Shown here: piece after piece, positions 5,437 through 11,878 of the stretch | Layout: every line of letters starts with the position of its first letter | Position numbering within the stretch: position 1 is the first letter of the stretch | Assembly: GCA_017545365.1 (NCBI GenBank) | Contig: JAFWOP010000074.1 | Coordinates: 1-11,984 of the forward strand | Source: Bacteroidales bacterium | GTDB lineage: Bacteria; Bacteroidota; Bacteroidia; Bacteroidales; P3 | Direction of reading: 5' to 3' | DNA: 11,984 bases | Program-made: the position numbers and the translations under genes | Notes under the pieces: model-generated | The model's database searches: none | Seen by the model: the letters and a program-made list of their open reading frames with translations, nothing else | Told to the model about the DNA's origin: nothing

Positions 5437-7116
5437 ATGAAAAAGATATTTTTATTTTTTGCACTTTTGGCAGGTATTGCCGTGATGACCGGCTGCCAGA
5501 AAGACCAGGATGTCGTCACTCTTAAAGCCTTTATCGACCAGGACACCAAAGCGTATTTTGGTGGTACAGGTGAAAACACACCTTATTGGGATGGGAATGA
5601 TGAGGTGTATATCAAAGGTCTAACTACCTTCCCCACTAATACTTTTGGTCTCACTAACCCATCTACCACCTTTGCAACAATCGAGGGTGTGCCTGCTAGT
5701 GATGTTTACTGCGCCATCTTCCCAGCCAGTGCCTTTCTAGAAATGGGCACCCCCAATGCCGGTACCGATGGAACTACAGCAAAGATCACCTTCAAACACG
5801 ATCAGGTGTATAGTGAAGAGAACAACCGCCAACGGTTAGAGATGCCTATGGGAGCCGTCACAACGGATAATACTCTTATTTTCAAAAACCTTTGTGGCAT
5901 CCTCAGGGTAAAAGTAGTCAATACCTCAGGCAATACTTTTAATGTGAAGAGAGTCTCCGTAATATCAGAAGATGGAACATTCATTGCTGGTGACGGTAAT
6001 GTGACGCTTTACAAAAATGGCGATCCAGCCGTAAGTATGTCCTCACATCATACTTACACTGTCGATCAAGCCATACAACTACACGCTCCTAACTATAGTA
6101 GCATGGGAACCATTAATAATGGTCAATCTAAGACTTTTGACATTATCGTTCCACCATTCACCACCCAGGCTCTCACATTCGATGTGGAGTCCATAGAAAC
6201 AGGAACTGGATTTGGATTTTTCTCACAGACAGTCGGCAGTACTATCTCAGTAGCTCGTAACGAGATTGCAGAAGTTACATTGACAATCAACCAGTTCGAG
6301 GCTAATAATCATGCATATCTTATAGACGGCCCGACCTTTAATAGCCGTATTAAGACACTCGATGGGATTGAAGGCGTCACATCGATCTGGTTCGGTAACC
6401 CAGCTGTCAATATGCCTACTACCCCTAATACTGAAGATCATGTATATGTTGTAAGACTAGATGCTAGTTATTCACCCAATCCTATATATGGCTATATAGA
6501 TCCAACTGAACCTACTATATTGAAGGTTAACGCTAATATTCAAACTAATGATCCTGTGGAATTTTATTCCCATGCCGACTGTAGCGAAATGTTCGCAGAC
6601 CTACCTAATATCATATCTATTCTATTTAATCTCCACAGATTTATAACTGAAGATGCGACTAACATGTCACGCATGTTTGCTGGATGTACTCACTTAAATA
6701 ACGTTCCTCAGTTAGGAACTTTTGTCACTACCAATGTGGAGACAATGGCATACATGTTTGATGGATGTTCTGCACATGGTGACCTAGACCTCCGACACTT
6801 CAGCACGCAACATCTGGTAGATACTGGAATGGTAGGTATGTTTAGGGGTTGTTCTAGTATACAGAACTTATATTTGAATTACTTCACCACCGAACAAATA
6901 ACCACCATGAAATATTTGTTTAAGGATTGTCATGCTATGCAAGCTCTCTATATTAATAGTTTTGATATGACTAATGTTACTGACAAGACTGACATGTTAC
7001 TGGGCCTTGGTGCCGTTCATCCCTATTGGGGAGCCACGATTTATTGTAATTCGGATACCTGGAATGCCATAAGTACAGGAACAGGCCTTCCTACGAATGC
7101 AGTTCATGGAGAATAA
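5437..7116 (+). CDS. Surface lipoprotein: fimbrillin-like N-terminus plus DUF285 repeats
   Basis: A 559-aa lipoprotein. The signal peptide MKKIFLFFALLAGIAVMTGC ends in the lipobox MTGC, so C20 would be lipidated. I chose ATG at 5437 because the upstream ATG at 5422 adds MRLIV before the charged KK. Residues about 25-285 look like a fimbrillin-type beta domain: the TKAYFGG...PYWDGNDEV opening, the IFPAS and LEMPMG segments, the LCGILRVKV strand and the IVPPFT strand. Residues about 378-546 carry DUF285/BspA-like repeats, with M-x-x-M/L-F-x-x-C at 410-417, 437-444, 465-472 and 491-498 spaced 26-28 residues. DUF285 proteins are known as secreted or surface-attached, leucine-rich-repeat-like binding or adhesion modules. 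Codon use is AT-rich compared with all flanking genes, suggesting acquisition or a variable surface locus. The ligand is unknown. Confidence 0.85.
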   Translation: MKKIFLFFALLAGIAVMTGCQKDQDVVTLKAFIDQDTKAYFGGTGENTPYWDGNDEVYIKGLTTFPTNTFGLTNPSTTFATIEGVPASDVYCAIFPASAFLEMGTPNAGTDGTTAKITFKHDQVYSEENNRQRLEMPMGAVTTDNTLIFKNLCGILRVKVVNTSGNTFNVKRVSVISEDGTFIAGDGNVTLYKNGDPAVSMSSHHTYTVDQAIQLHAPNYSSMGTINNGQSKTFDIIVPPFTTQALTFDVESIETGTGFGFFSQTVGSTISVARNEIAEVTLTINQFEANNHAYLIDGPTFNSRIKTLDGIEGVTSIWFGNPAVNMPTTPNTEDHVYVVRLDASYSPNPIYGYIDPTEPTILKVNANIQTNDPVEFYSHADCSEMFADLPNIISILFNLHRFITEDATNMSRMFAGCTHLNNVPQLGTFVTTNVETMAYMFDGCSAHGDLDLRHFSTQHLVDTGMVGMFRGCSSIQNLYLNYFTTEQITTMKYLFKDCHAMQALYINSFDMTNVTDKTDMLLGLGAVHPYWGATIYCNSDTWNAISTGTGLPTNAVHGE

Positions 7117-7157
7117 CAACGATTTTGTGTATAAGGATTATCAATCCGCAATAAATA

Positions 7158-7189
7158 CCGGTCTCTCAAGGTGTTCTTTGAGAGGCCGG
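7158..7189 (+). terminator. Strong hairpin after the lipoprotein gene
   Basis: CCGGTCTCTCAAGG (7158-7171) pairs with CTTTGAGAGGCCGG (7176-7189) around TGTT, a 14-bp stem with two G-T wobbles, 42 bp after the stop codon. It is the only strong hairpin at the end of the transcript, so termination is plausible. However, no T-tract follows, and it may instead be part of the repeat block to its right. Confidence 0.45.
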
Positions 7190-7229
7190 CTTGCTTATGG
7201 GGGAGGGCAGGGCGGCATACTGCGGGCGG

Positions 7230-7470
7230 AGTATTTTTATGATTGTCTTCAACAGCCCGCTATGCGGCCTGAAAGGCCAGAGAGCGCAAAGCCCAGGGCA
7301 ACGCCCTGTGGATAGAGCGCGCGTAACCCTCGCCCTGAAAGGGCAAAAGCATGGCATTCGTTCAAGGCTTTTGCCCCTTCGGGGCGTTTTTACGAGAGGC
7401 CGTCACCCAGAGCGTTGCCCTGGGCTGTAGGCTCAATGCCTCTTCCGGGCGTATCGGTTGATTGCGGATA
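7230..7470. repeat. Block of GAA-loop hairpins and CCCAGGGC repeats, no gene
   Basis: Between the lipoprotein gene and the ackA promoter I see no credible gene. The block holds GGCCT-GAA-AGGCC (7266-7278), CAGGGC-AAC-GCCCTG (7294-7308), GCCCT-GAA-AGGGC (7332-7344), the wider pair GGGCAAAAGC/GCTTTTGCCC (7341-7350, 7367-7376), GCCCC-TTC-GGGGC followed by G and TTTTT (7373-7391, terminator-like), and CCCAG/CTGGG (7406-7410, 7420-7424). Short ORFs read through these hairpins are repeat-derived. This style of GC-rich hairpin cluster is, as I recall, common in intergenic DNA of Bacteroidetes. The nonamers ATCCGCAAT (7144-7152) and ATTGCGGAT (7461-7469) flank it as inverted repeats. Confidence 0.7.
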
Positions 7471-7538
7471 GTCATTTTATTTTTTGCGTTAATAACGTGT
7501 GGGGCAGGGGGTTGAGTGGGGCAGGAGAAGTTTTAACT

Positions 7539-7568
7539 TTTGGGTTTGGATTTTTTTTCGTAATTTTG
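7539..7568 (+). promoter_or_regulatory. ackA promoter
   Basis: TTTG (7539-7542), 18-bp spacer, TAATTTTG (7561-7568), matching the Bacteroidetes consensus. Upstream, TGGGGCAGG occurs twice (7500-7508 and 7517-7525) as a direct repeat and could be a regulator site, though this is only inference. The start would be near 7574, giving a leader of about 60 nt. Confidence 0.7.
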
Positions 7569-7571
7569 AAA

Positions 7572-7592
7572 ATCGGTCTTTTGCGGACCGAT
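7572..7592 (+). promoter_or_regulatory. Stem-loop at the 5' end of the ackA mRNA
   Basis: ATCGGTC (7572-7578) pairs perfectly with GACCGAT (7586-7592) around TTTTGCG. It coincides with the predicted transcript start and would leave the mRNA with a 5'-terminal hairpin, a structure known in other bacteria to slow decay. An A-rich single-stranded stretch follows up to the ATG. Confidence 0.5.
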
Positions 7593-7632
7593 GGTTGTAA
7601 ATAAATAGTAAACAAGTAATTATATTATCATT

Positions 7633-8832
7633 ATGAAGATTTTAGTACTCAATTGTGGAAGTTCTTCAATCAAATATCAGTTGATTGACATGGCCAACAA
7701 TGCCGAAGTGATGGCTAAGGGCCTTCTGGAGCGCATTGGACTGGAGATGGGTGAATTCACACACAAGTATCATGGCGAGAAACATTACGAGCAGCGTCCG
7801 ATTCCGAACCACACCGAGGGTATCAAGATGGTGCTTGCCGCACTGGTGGACCCCAAAATCGGCGTTATCAAGGACATCAACGAGGTGGGAGCCGTCGGCA
7901 ACCGCGTGGCCCATGGCGGCGAAATCTTTAAGGAGAGCGCCCTGGTGTCCGACAAGGTGATAGAGCAGATCAAGAGCCTGGAGCACCTGGCCCCGCTGCA
8001 CACCCCCGGCAACCTGGCCGGTATCTACGCCATGCGCGAGGTGCTGCCCAATGTGCCGCAGGCTGTGGTGTTCGACACCGCCTTCCACTCCACCCTGCCC
8101 CCCAAGTCGTTCCTCTACGGCCTCCCCTACGACTTCTATAAGAAGTACGGCATCCGCCGCTACGGCTTCCACGGCACGAGCCACAAGTTCGTGGCCGAGA
8201 AGGCCGCCAAGATGATTGGCAAGGACTGGAACGACCTGAAGATTATCTCCTGCCACCTGGGCAGCGGCGCCTCCATTGCCGCCATCGACCACGGCAAGAG
8301 CTTCGACACCACCATGGGCATGACCGCCCTGGAAGGCCTGGTGATGGGCTCGCGCTGCGGCGATGTGGACCCCGGCGTGCTGCTCTACCTGATGGACCAG
8401 GGCATGACCTCGAAGGAGCTGACCAAGGTGCTCTACAAGCAGAGCGGCCTCATCGGCATCAGCGGCGACAAGCAGGACATGCGCGACATCCGCGCCGGCC
8501 GCGATGCGGGCGACGAGCGCTGCACCTACGCCTTCGACATGTTCGCCCAGCGTGTGAAACGCTACATCGGCGGCTATATGGCCGAGATGGGCGGCTGCGA
8601 CCTGCTGCTCTTCACCGGCGGCATCGGCGAGAACGCCTGGTTCATGCGCCGTCCTATCCTGGAGGGCTTGGAATGCCTCGGCATCAAGGTGGATCTGGAA
8701 CTCAACGACAAGGTGATGGGCGAGGACGTCATCCTCAGCACCCCCGACTCGAAGGTGGCCACCGTGGTGGTGACAACCGACGAGGAGTTTGTCATCGCCA
8801 GCGACACCTTCAAGCTGGTGAACGGCAAATAG
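7633..8832 (+). CDS. ackA: Acetate kinase
   Basis: A 399-aa cytoplasmic enzyme that transfers phosphate between acetyl phosphate and ADP, forming acetate and ATP at the end of mixed-acid fermentation. Seen: N7 in LNCGSSSIKYQ, R91 in GNRVAHGGE, D148 in VFDTAFHSTLP, H180 in RYGFHGTSH, R241 in GSRCGDVDPG, the GGIGENA nucleotide-binding loop at about 328-334, and E384 in TTDEEFV. These match the catalytic and binding residues known from Methanosarcina acetate kinase. Length is typical. The gene stands alone between its own promoter and terminator. The usual partner pta is not adjacent on either side in this window. Third positions are strongly GC-biased, as expected for a highly expressed gene here. 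Confidence 0.97.
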   Translation: MKILVLNCGSSSIKYQLIDMANNAEVMAKGLLERIGLEMGEFTHKYHGEKHYEQRPIPNHTEGIKMVLAALVDPKIGVIKDINEVGAVGNRVAHGGEIFKESALVSDKVIEQIKSLEHLAPLHTPGNLAGIYAMREVLPNVPQAVVFDTAFHSTLPPKSFLYGLPYDFYKKYGIRRYGFHGTSHKFVAEKAAKMIGKDWNDLKIISCHLGSGASIAAIDHGKSFDTTMGMTALEGLVMGSRCGDVDPGVLLYLMDQGMTSKELTKVLYKQSGLIGISGDKQDMRDIRAGRDAGDERCTYAFDMFAQRVKRYIGGYMAEMGGCDLLLFTGGIGENAWFMRRPILEGLECLGIKVDLELNDKVMGEDVILSTPDSKVATVVVTTDEEFVIASDTFKLVNGK

Positions 8833-8862
8833 CCCGGCAATTACTAGGGCTTTTATATAGGC

Positions 8863-8892
8863 CGCCCGCAGCTTGCTGCGGGCGTTTTTTTT
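8863..8892 (+). terminator. Intrinsic terminator of ackA
   Basis: CGCCCGCAGC (8863-8872) pairs perfectly with GCTGCGGGCG (8875-8884) around TT and is followed by eight T's. It lies 30 bp after the ackA stop and is the clearest intrinsic terminator in the window. Confidence 0.92.
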
Positions 8893-8965
8893 CTAGGGGT
8901 TCCTAGGATAGCCTAGGATAGCCTAGGATAGCCTAGGATAGCCTAGGCATTCCTAGGCTATTCTA
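8893..8965. repeat. CCTAGG decamer array
   Basis: Four perfect copies of CCTAGGATAG (8902-8941) are followed by two diverged units beginning CCTAGG at 8942 and 8952, so the 6-bp palindrome CCTAGG recurs six times at exact 10-bp steps. The right end forms a perfect inverted repeat, ATAGCCTAGG / CCTAGGCTAT around CATT (8938-8961). The left end carries CTAGG-GGTT-CCTAG (8893-8906). It lies directly behind the ackA terminator and contains no ORF. Confidence 0.85.
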
Positions 8966-8968
8966 TGG

Positions 8969-8990
8969 TTTATGTCGCGGGCGACATAAA
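8969..8990. promoter_or_regulatory. Perfect 10-bp palindrome upstream of the redox operon
   Basis: TTTATGTCGC (8969-8978) and GCGACATAAA (8981-8990) are perfect inverted repeats separated by GG. It lies about 55 bp upstream of the -7 element of the ferritin-like gene. There is no T-tract, so a terminator is unlikely. An operator or activator site is possible, and the regulator is unknown. Alternatively it is another small hairpin repeat. Confidence 0.5.
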
Positions 8991-9043
8991 CGTTAAATAA
9001 CTATAAAACAACTGCATTTTCTTTTTATTTCAGAAATTGTTTG

Positions 9044-9051
9044 TATCTTTG
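9044..9051 (+). promoter_or_regulatory. -7 element of the redox operon
   Basis: TATCTTTG matches TAnnTTTG. At the 18-bp spacing the -33 position holds TTTT (9022-9025) instead of TTTG, so the core promoter is weaker than others in this window and may depend on an activator. The start would be near 9057, about 40 nt before the first ATG. Confidence 0.55.
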
Positions 9052-9096
9052 CATCGTGAACGATTTAAATTATTAACCTATTAAAACGTTATTATT

Positions 9097-9552
9097 ATGG
9101 ATTTTAAAATGACTTTACAGGTTTCACAGCTCATCGTTAATGAGCTTACTGAAGGTGCTTTTGTGCACAAGATGCAGGGCTTGCTCTTCAAGTCGCAGGG
9201 CTTTGAGAAGCTCGGTCAGAAGTATCTGGACCACTACACCGAAGAGATGGAGTGGGTGGAGAAGTACACCAACCGCATGCTCGACCTCGGCTGCGTGCCT
9301 CAGGTGAAGCTCAACAAGGAGTGCAAGCTCATCGAGGACGCCAAGGCTTACATCGAGGAGGACCTGCGCATCCAGCGCGAGGGCGTGGAGTCGCTTTACA
9401 AGATGATGCCCGGCCTCTGCGGCGACCCCACCACCTACGACATCACCAAGGCCTATCTGGCCGATGAGGAGGAGGACCTCTACTGGAGCGAGGAGCAGCT
9501 CGACATGATTGAGAAGATTGGCATGCAGAACTGGTTGATGAAACAGATGTAA
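9097..9552 (+). CDS. Bacterioferritin-like four-helix protein with altered metal ligands
   Basis: A 151-aa ferritin-superfamily protein. It aligns by eye along its length with bacterioferritin: NELT (15-18), HYTEEMEWVEKYTNRML (46-62) for the DEMKHADRYIERIL helix, EDLRIQREG (88-96), and DEEEDLYWSEEQLDMIEKIG (123-142) for the closing helix. Bacterioferritins store iron using a di-iron ferroxidase site. Relative to E. coli Bfr ligands E18, E51, H54, E94, E127 and H130, this protein keeps E16, E50 and E124, but appears to have W53, Q93 and D127 at the others. M51, at the haem-ligand position, is retained. Cysteines are C66, C76 and C108. It is the first gene of an operon, 4 bp before an exported glutathione peroxidase, which suggests an oxidative stress role. 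A Dps-like or non-ferroxidase function is possible. Confidence 0.82.
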   Translation: MDFKMTLQVSQLIVNELTEGAFVHKMQGLLFKSQGFEKLGQKYLDHYTEEMEWVEKYTNRMLDLGCVPQVKLNKECKLIEDAKAYIEEDLRIQREGVESLYKMMPGLCGDPTTYDITKAYLADEEEDLYWSEEQLDMIEKIGMQNWLMKQM

Positions 9553-9556
9553 TCCG

Positions 9557-10180
9557 ATGAAACAGATGATGAAACTGGCCTGGGTGCTGCTATTCGTTGT
9601 TGCGAGTATGGGTGCTATGGCGCAAAAACAAGATACCATGGAGAATATTTATAGTTATAAGGCTCTTGCCAGTAACGGCAAAGAGATAGACTTCAAAGAA
9701 TTTGAAGGCAAAGTGCTGCTTATCGTCAACACCGCCAGCAAGTGCGGTTTCACCCCCCAGTTCGACGGGCTGGAGGCCTTGAACGAGAAGTACCGCGACC
9801 GCGGGCTTGTGGTCATCGGCTTCCCCTGCAACCAGTTTAAGGAGCAGGACCCCGGCACTGACAGCGAGATTGAGGGCTTCTGCCGTCTGAACTACGGCGT
9901 CACCTTCCAGATTATGAAGAAAATCGATGTCAACGGCGCCGAGGAGCACCCCATCTTCACCTGGCTCAAGGCACAGGCCCCTACCGAGGAGTATTCGGGT
10001 TTGAAGGCCAAAGCCACACAAGCCATGCTGAAGAAGCTCAGCGATTCGGCCCAGAAGGAGAGCGACATCCTGTGGAACTTCACCAAGTTCCTCATCTCGC
10101 GCGACGGGAGCCGTGTGGAGCGTTTCGCCCCCACCACGGAGCCGAAGGATATAGAGAAGGCTATCGAGTCGATGTTATGA
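9557..10180 (+). CDS. Glutathione peroxidase family protein, exported
   Basis: A 207-aa thiol peroxidase. The N-terminus (MKQMMKLAWVLLFVVASMGA) is a Sec signal peptide with a likely cut after AMA (residue 22), so it probably works in the periplasm. The catalytic set of the GPx family is visible: peroxidatic C63 in NTASKCGFT, Q93 in FPCNQF, and W173-N174 in LWNFTKFL. C91 and C109 are further cysteines; C109 could act as a resolving cysteine, as in thioredoxin-dependent GPx proteins, though this is inference. Bacterial members mostly use thioredoxin-like donors rather than glutathione. It starts 4 bp after the ferritin-like gene and its TGA overlaps the ATG of the OhrR-type gene (ATGA). Exported GPx homologues occur in other Bacteroidetes. 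Assignment is firm; the reductant is unknown. Confidence 0.93.
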   Translation: MKQMMKLAWVLLFVVASMGAMAQKQDTMENIYSYKALASNGKEIDFKEFEGKVLLIVNTASKCGFTPQFDGLEALNEKYRDRGLVVIGFPCNQFKEQDPGTDSEIEGFCRLNYGVTFQIMKKIDVNGAEEHPIFTWLKAQAPTEEYSGLKAKATQAMLKKLSDSAQKESDILWNFTKFLISRDGSRVERFAPTTEPKDIEKAIESML

Positions 10181-10617
10181 TGTATGACCAGTTGAAGCTG
10201 GATAACCAGCTGTGCTTTCGGCTGTACAGCCTATCGAGACTTATCACCCAGGCCTACCGCCCGCTGCTGGAGCCGCTGGGGCTGACCTATCCGCAATACC
10301 TGGTGATGCTGGTGTTGTGGGAGACCGACCACCAGACCGTCGGCGACATCGGCCGGAGGCTGAAGCTGGACACCAACACCCTCACGCCCATGCTGCAACG
10401 CATGGAGCGTGAGGGGCTGCTGGTGCGCACCCACGGCATCGTGGACGGGCGCCAGACGCTGGTGAGCCTCACCAAGAAAGGGCTCCAGCTGAAGGAGGCC
10501 GCCAAGGATGTGCCTACGTGCATGGCGCAGAATTGGAAAGGGGAGCCCTGGGGAACGGAGGATATCAAGCAGATGATGCAGCGGCTGGATTCGCTGATAG
10601 AAGGATTGAGCGACTAA
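10177..10617 (+). CDS. OhrR-type MarR family organic peroxide sensor
   Basis: A 146-aa DNA-binding regulator. DNQLCFRLYSLSR (9-21) carries the peroxide-sensing cysteine C13. Y27 and Y38 lie 14 and 25 residues after it, the same offsets as the tyrosines that contact the reactive cysteine in Bacillus subtilis OhrR (C15, Y29, Y40). The winged helix follows, with TVGDIGRRLKLDTNTLTPML (54-73) as recognition region and GLLVRTHGIVDGRQTLVSLT as wing. A second cysteine, C115 (PTCMAQ), could form the intersubunit disulphide used by two-Cys OhrR proteins. Known OhrR proteins repress ohr and lose DNA binding when oxidised. Here no ohr is present. The gene overlaps the GPx stop by 4 bp, so it may autoregulate this operon. 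A second ATG at 10180 is equally usable. Confidence 0.9.
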   Translation: MMYDQLKLDNQLCFRLYSLSRLITQAYRPLLEPLGLTYPQYLVMLVLWETDHQTVGDIGRRLKLDTNTLTPMLQRMEREGLLVRTHGIVDGRQTLVSLTKKGLQLKEAAKDVPTCMAQNWKGEPWGTEDIKQMMQRLDSLIEGLSD

Positions 10618-10638
10618 AAAGGTAGAAGACTGTTGAAT

Positions 10639-11733
10639 ATGATTAATCTTAGCGACTATATGTCAGAGAGCATCCGCTCTATTGTCGGGCGGGTGTATTT
10701 GAATGTGCTCAGCAATCCGCGCGAGGCCGCTTTTGTGCTGCGAATGCAGCAGCGGTTCTCCAAATCGGAGAGGCGGCGTGCCGAGCTGAAGGAGAAGGAG
10801 GGGATAGATGTGCCTCCTTTCCTGATTGCCAGCATTGCCACGACCTGCAATCTGCACTGCAAGGGCTGCTATGCCCGCAAGAACGGCATCGCCTCGGATC
10901 TGGGGCACTCCAAACGGGCGACCCTGGCCCCGGAGCAGTGGCGCGACATCTTTGGCCAGGCGGCCGAGATGGGCGTCAATTTCGCCCTGCTGGCCGGTGG
11001 GGAGCCGCTGACGCGGCGCGACCTGCTGGAGAAGATTGCCGAGGTGAAGGATATGGTGTTCCCGATTTTCACCAACGGCACGATGATAGGCGAGCGGTAT
11101 GTGGATTTCTTTCAGAAACACTTGAATATGATTCCCGTCATCAGCCTTGAGGGTGACGCTACGACGACCGATGCGCGACGGGGCAAGGGGGTGTATGAGC
11201 TGGCCGAGGCCGCTATGGGGCGGCTGAAGGAGGCCCGGCTGCTGTTCGGCACGAGCATCACGGTGACGACGGAGAACTACGAGCGGGTGACCTCGGAGGA
11301 GTATATCACGCAGCTGCACGACATGGGCTGCCGCATCATCTTCTATGTGGAGTATGTGCCGATAGAGAAGGGCACGGCTCATCTGGCCTTCGGCGACGAA
11401 GAGGTGATGAGGATGGAGCAGATACTGGAGGAGCGTCGTGAGACCACGGCGAAGGATTTGGTGCTGCTATCGTTCCCCGGCGACGAGAAGGCTGTGGGCG
11501 GCTGTCTGGCTGCGGGCCGCGGCTTCTTCCATATCAACAGCGACGGCTCGGCCGAACCCTGCCCGTTCTCACCTCACTCGGACAGCAACGTGGTGGAGAT
11601 AGGGCTGAAGGAGGCGTTGAATTCACCGCTTTTCCGCCGCATCCGCGACGCACGGGCGTTGGGATGGGAGCATACAGGCGGCTGCACCCTCTTCGAACAT
11701 GAGGAAGAGGTGGCCGCGATGGCAAGGCAATAG
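10639..11733 (+). CDS. Radical SAM protein with C-terminal cysteine-rich region
   Basis: A 364-aa radical S-adenosylmethionine enzyme. The cluster motif is C70-x3-C74-x2-C77 (TTCNLHCKGCYAR), followed by the SAM-contact motif LAGGEPL (118-124), the strand FPIFTNGT (141-148) and ISLEGD (168-173). The C-terminal part has C289 (GGCLAAGRG), C308 (AEPCPFSPHSD) and C349 (GGCTLFEH), the plan of SPASM/Twitch-type proteins with an extra cluster. I recognise a widespread uncharacterised family, found in Firmicutes and Bacteroidetes with the same sequence signatures; its substrate is not known to me. An N-terminal helix (1-55, rich in R/K/E) precedes the barrel. The frame also allows TTG at 10633, but ATG at 10639 is preferred. 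It begins 21 bp after the OhrR-type gene and is probably the last gene of the operon. Confidence 0.88.
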   Translation: MINLSDYMSESIRSIVGRVYLNVLSNPREAAFVLRMQQRFSKSERRRAELKEKEGIDVPPFLIASIATTCNLHCKGCYARKNGIASDLGHSKRATLAPEQWRDIFGQAAEMGVNFALLAGGEPLTRRDLLEKIAEVKDMVFPIFTNGTMIGERYVDFFQKHLNMIPVISLEGDATTTDARRGKGVYELAEAAMGRLKEARLLFGTSITVTTENYERVTSEEYITQLHDMGCRIIFYVEYVPIEKGTAHLAFGDEEVMRMEQILEERRETTAKDLVLLSFPGDEKAVGGCLAAGRGFFHINSDGSAEPCPFSPHSDSNVVEIGLKEALNSPLFRRIRDARALGWEHTGGCTLFEHEEEVAAMARQ

Positions 11734-11798
11734 GGAGTTGAGAGGGGAGTGGTTATAATAGGGAGTTAAAGTGGAAGTTAAAGAGGGAGTTAAAGTGG
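11734..11798. repeat. GGGAGTTAAAGTGG purine-rich repeat
   Basis: Directly after the radical SAM stop come GGGAGTTGAGAGGGGAGTGG and then two perfect GGGAGTTAAAGTGG units (11761-11774 and 11785-11798) separated by a diverged GAAGTTAAAGA. The strand is almost free of C. No hairpin forms, so the operon terminator is not evident here. Confidence 0.75.
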
Positions 11799-11816
11799 AC
11801 AAATGGAGTGTACGGG

Positions 11817-11845
11817 TTGTGCGGCAGCCAATTCTCAATTCTCAA
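11817..11845. repeat. CAGCCAATTCTCA repeat, right-hand copy
   Basis: TTGTGCGGCAGCC followed by two AATTCTC heptamers and CAAT. It matches 3479-3510 with one extra G. It precedes the second three-hairpin element, whereas the first copy follows its element. Confidence 0.8.
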
Positions 11846-11878
11846 TGGCTCTAGTTTGATAAAAGACTGATTTTTTAA

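Noticed and set aside
7097..7430. Three small frames (7097-7315, 7191-7430 and minus 7166-7357) in the gap before ackA
   Set aside because: They run through hairpin repeats, overlap one another on both strands and show only repeat-derived, arginine- and glycine-rich sequence.
8893..8965. CCTAGG tandem array considered as a CRISPR
   Set aside because: The unit is a 10-bp perfect tandem without unique spacers, and no cas gene is nearby.
8969..8990. Palindrome considered as a second terminator of ackA
   Set aside because: A complete hairpin with eight T's already lies at 8863-8892, and this palindrome is not followed by T's.
10072..10176. Upstream extension of the OhrR-type gene
   Set aside because: It overlaps the GPx C-terminus in another frame. 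The ATG at 10177 places the sensing cysteine at residue 13, as expected for OhrR.
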